Positions 62,840 to 64,000 of a DNA stretch of 64,000 nt are shown here, in pieces (the first letter of the stretch is position 1; every line of letters begins with the position of its first letter). The notes under the pieces were generated by a model. The model saw only the letters and a list, made by a program, of their open reading frames with translations, was not told the origin of the DNA and did not search any database. A program made the translations under genes and the position numbers. The DNA comes from Paenibacillus sinopodophylli. GTDB lineage: Bacteria > Bacillota > Bacilli > Paenibacillales > Paenibacillaceae. Where the stretch lies: contig NZ_VDBO01000001.1 of the NCBI RefSeq assembly GCF_005930355.1, positions 1,905,135 through 1,969,134 on the forward strand, given 5' to 3'.

Positions 62840-64000
62840 CTATGCTTTGCCTATTCCTATCGCATCCGAATCCTGTCCTTCCTTCAGAATCGGATGCTTT
62901 AGCGTAATTTTGGTGCCTTCCCCAGGTCCTGTCTCAATCTTTAGCTTATAGGCTTCTCCGAAATACAGCTTCAAACGGTCATTTACGTTGCGCAGCCCCA
63001 CACCTCTGCGTGCTTGACTGTACGCGGCACTTGGTTCCTCTGCCTTCTCCAGCTCCTCCAGCACTGCTGCTGGAATTCCTTTGCCGTTATCCGCGAGCTC
63101 GATGACGATATCGTCCTGCTCAATCCTTGTCGTAATCATGATTTTCCCTTTGTCGAAATCATCCCTCACGCTATGCTGAATCGCATTCTCTACCAATGGC
63201 TGCAGAAGCAATCGCAAAAACGGCAAATCCATCGCTTCTTCCTCACACGCATACAAGATGCGTACGGCCTTGCCCATCCGTGCCTGTTCGATAAGCACAT
63301 ACGCTTTGACCTGCTCAAGCTCCCGGCGCAGCGTCGTAATCTCCTTGCCTTGGTTTAAGCTAAGCCGCAGCAGATTGCCGAGTGCGGAGACCATTTCGCT
63401 AATATCGCTTCGACCATGGTTCTCCGCTTTCCAACGGATGGACTCAAGCGTATTGTATAGGAAATGAGGGTTGATTTGATGGCTAAGCACTTGGAACTCG
63501 AGCACCTTCTTGTTGCGCTCCGAGAGCGCCGCTTCCTTGATCAATCCCTCGATTCGCTGCACGAGACTGCCCACGCCTCGGTAAAGCCAGCCCACCTCGT
63601 CTTTGCGCGATGACCAAGGCAGCAGGTAATGAAGGTTCTCTGCTTCCAGCCTTCTCATCAGACGGACGAGATGCGCGATTGGCTGCGTATAATAAGCGGT
63701 AATGTAAAAAACAACGCTCATGCAGGAGATCAGATACACGACGAGGAAAATGACGAGCATTCGATTGATTTCATCGATGGTCCCCGTCAGCTCATGCAGC
63801 GGTGTAAGGCTCACGATCGTCCATGGGTGGTTCGCCATCCGAAGATAAGTGGCCAAGTACGTTTGTCCTTGGATAGCAATAGATGTCGACCCCTCAACTT
63901 CAGAAGCCATATAAGATATAAGCGCTGCAGATGGAAATTCCTTCCCCGTCCATTCATTCGCAGCCGAATCATAATGTACGATGCCTTGCTCATTGATAAG
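62840..64000 (-). CDS. YesM-type sensor histidine kinase, 5' end outside window
   Basis: The frame is open from the right window edge (first visible residues LINEQGIVHYDSAANEWTGK), so an ATG at 63910 is internal and not the start. Visible parts: the end of a dCache-like outside domain, one membrane span (MLVIFLVVYLISCMSVVFYI), HAMP (QPIAHLVRLMRRLEAENLHY), His_kinase domain with the phospho-acceptor in SHQINPHFLYNTLESI, and HATPase (LLLQPLVENAIQHS; ELADNGKGIP). YesM-class kinases pair with AraC-type YesN regulators and control sugar ABC operons; the regulator gene is probably upstream, outside the window. It should control the 57.8-62.8 kb transporter genes. Confidence 0.93.
   Translation of the reverse strand, partial: LINEQGIVHYDSAANEWTGKEFPSAALISYMASEVEGSTSIAIQGQTYLATYLRMANHPWTIVSLTPLHELTGTIDEINRMLVIFLVVYLISCMSVVFYITAYYTQPIAHLVRLMRRLEAENLHYLLPWSSRKDEVGWLYRGVGSLVQRIEGLIKEAALSERNKKVLEFQVLSHQINPHFLYNTLESIRWKAENHGRSDISEMVSALGNLLRLSLNQGKEITTLRRELEQVKAYVLIEQARMGKAVRILYACEEEAMDLPFLRLLLQPLVENAIQHSVRDDFDKGKIMITTRIEQDDIVIELADNGKGIPAAVLEELEKAEEPSAAYSQARRGVGLRNVNDRLKLYFGEAYKLKIETGPGEGTKITLKHPILKEGQDSDAIGIGKA

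Overview
The window looks like chromosome of an endospore-forming, monoderm Firmicute close to Paenibacillus (Paenibacillaceae). It has an uninterrupted sporulation sigma-K gene, a gerA/gerB/gerC-type germinant-receptor operon, an S-layer (SLH) protein, GGAGG-type ribosome binding sites with occasional TTG/GTG starts, and many carbohydrate ABC transporters with DUF5696 and YIP1/NHL companions. The assignment is from gene content only; no rRNA, tRNA or CRISPR array was seen.

Left part (1-7.5 kb) is a decayed, mobile region on the minus strand. It holds the start of a secreted IPT/TIG-repeat protein cut by the window edge, an orphan signal-peptide ORF, a frameshifted LuxR-type regulator fused to a broken second copy of sigK, two small Cys-rich/zinc-ribbon genes plus a start-less third one, an IS1182-type element with a frameshifted transposase, and then the intact sigK.

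7.7-18 kb: a plus-strand AraC regulator runs in frame, without a stop, into an iron-siderophore binding lipoprotein. The join contains a promoter, a perfect Fur box and a ribosome binding site. Then come minus-strand genes for an ABC-2 exporter (ATPase and permease) with an SGNH hydrolase, a uracil-DNA-glycosylase-like protein, a membrane glycerophosphodiesterase and a secreted beta-helix protein.

18.3-25.7 kb is the most striking locus. A 2325-residue SLH-anchored surface protein carries two alpha/alpha-toroid (prenyltransferase-like) domains and six DUF4430 (transcobalamin C-terminal-like) modules. It lies downstream of a cobalamin riboswitch with a terminator-type expression platform. I infer a wall-anchored vitamin B12 scavenger built from the same two folds as animal intrinsic factor/transcobalamin.

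25.8-32 kb: a UPF0060 membrane protein, a chemoreceptor, two PepSY proteins and an OmpR-type two-component system. 32-48 kb: a long sugar-uptake operon (MsmX/UgpC-type ATPase, CBM-fused 988-residue binding protein, two permeases, NHL-YIP1 protein, DUF5696 protein, two more permeases, second binding protein), preceded by an enolase-superfamily dehydratase and a sugar-nucleotide-type epimerase. 48.4-51.8 kb: germinant receptor operon. 52-64 kb: two paralogous GH71/99-like secreted glycosidases flanking a HAD phosphatase and a MITE-like foldback element, then a second sugar ABC system with two binding proteins and a YesM-type sensor kinase cut by the window edge. Several cre-like operators fit carbon-catabolite control of the sugar genes.
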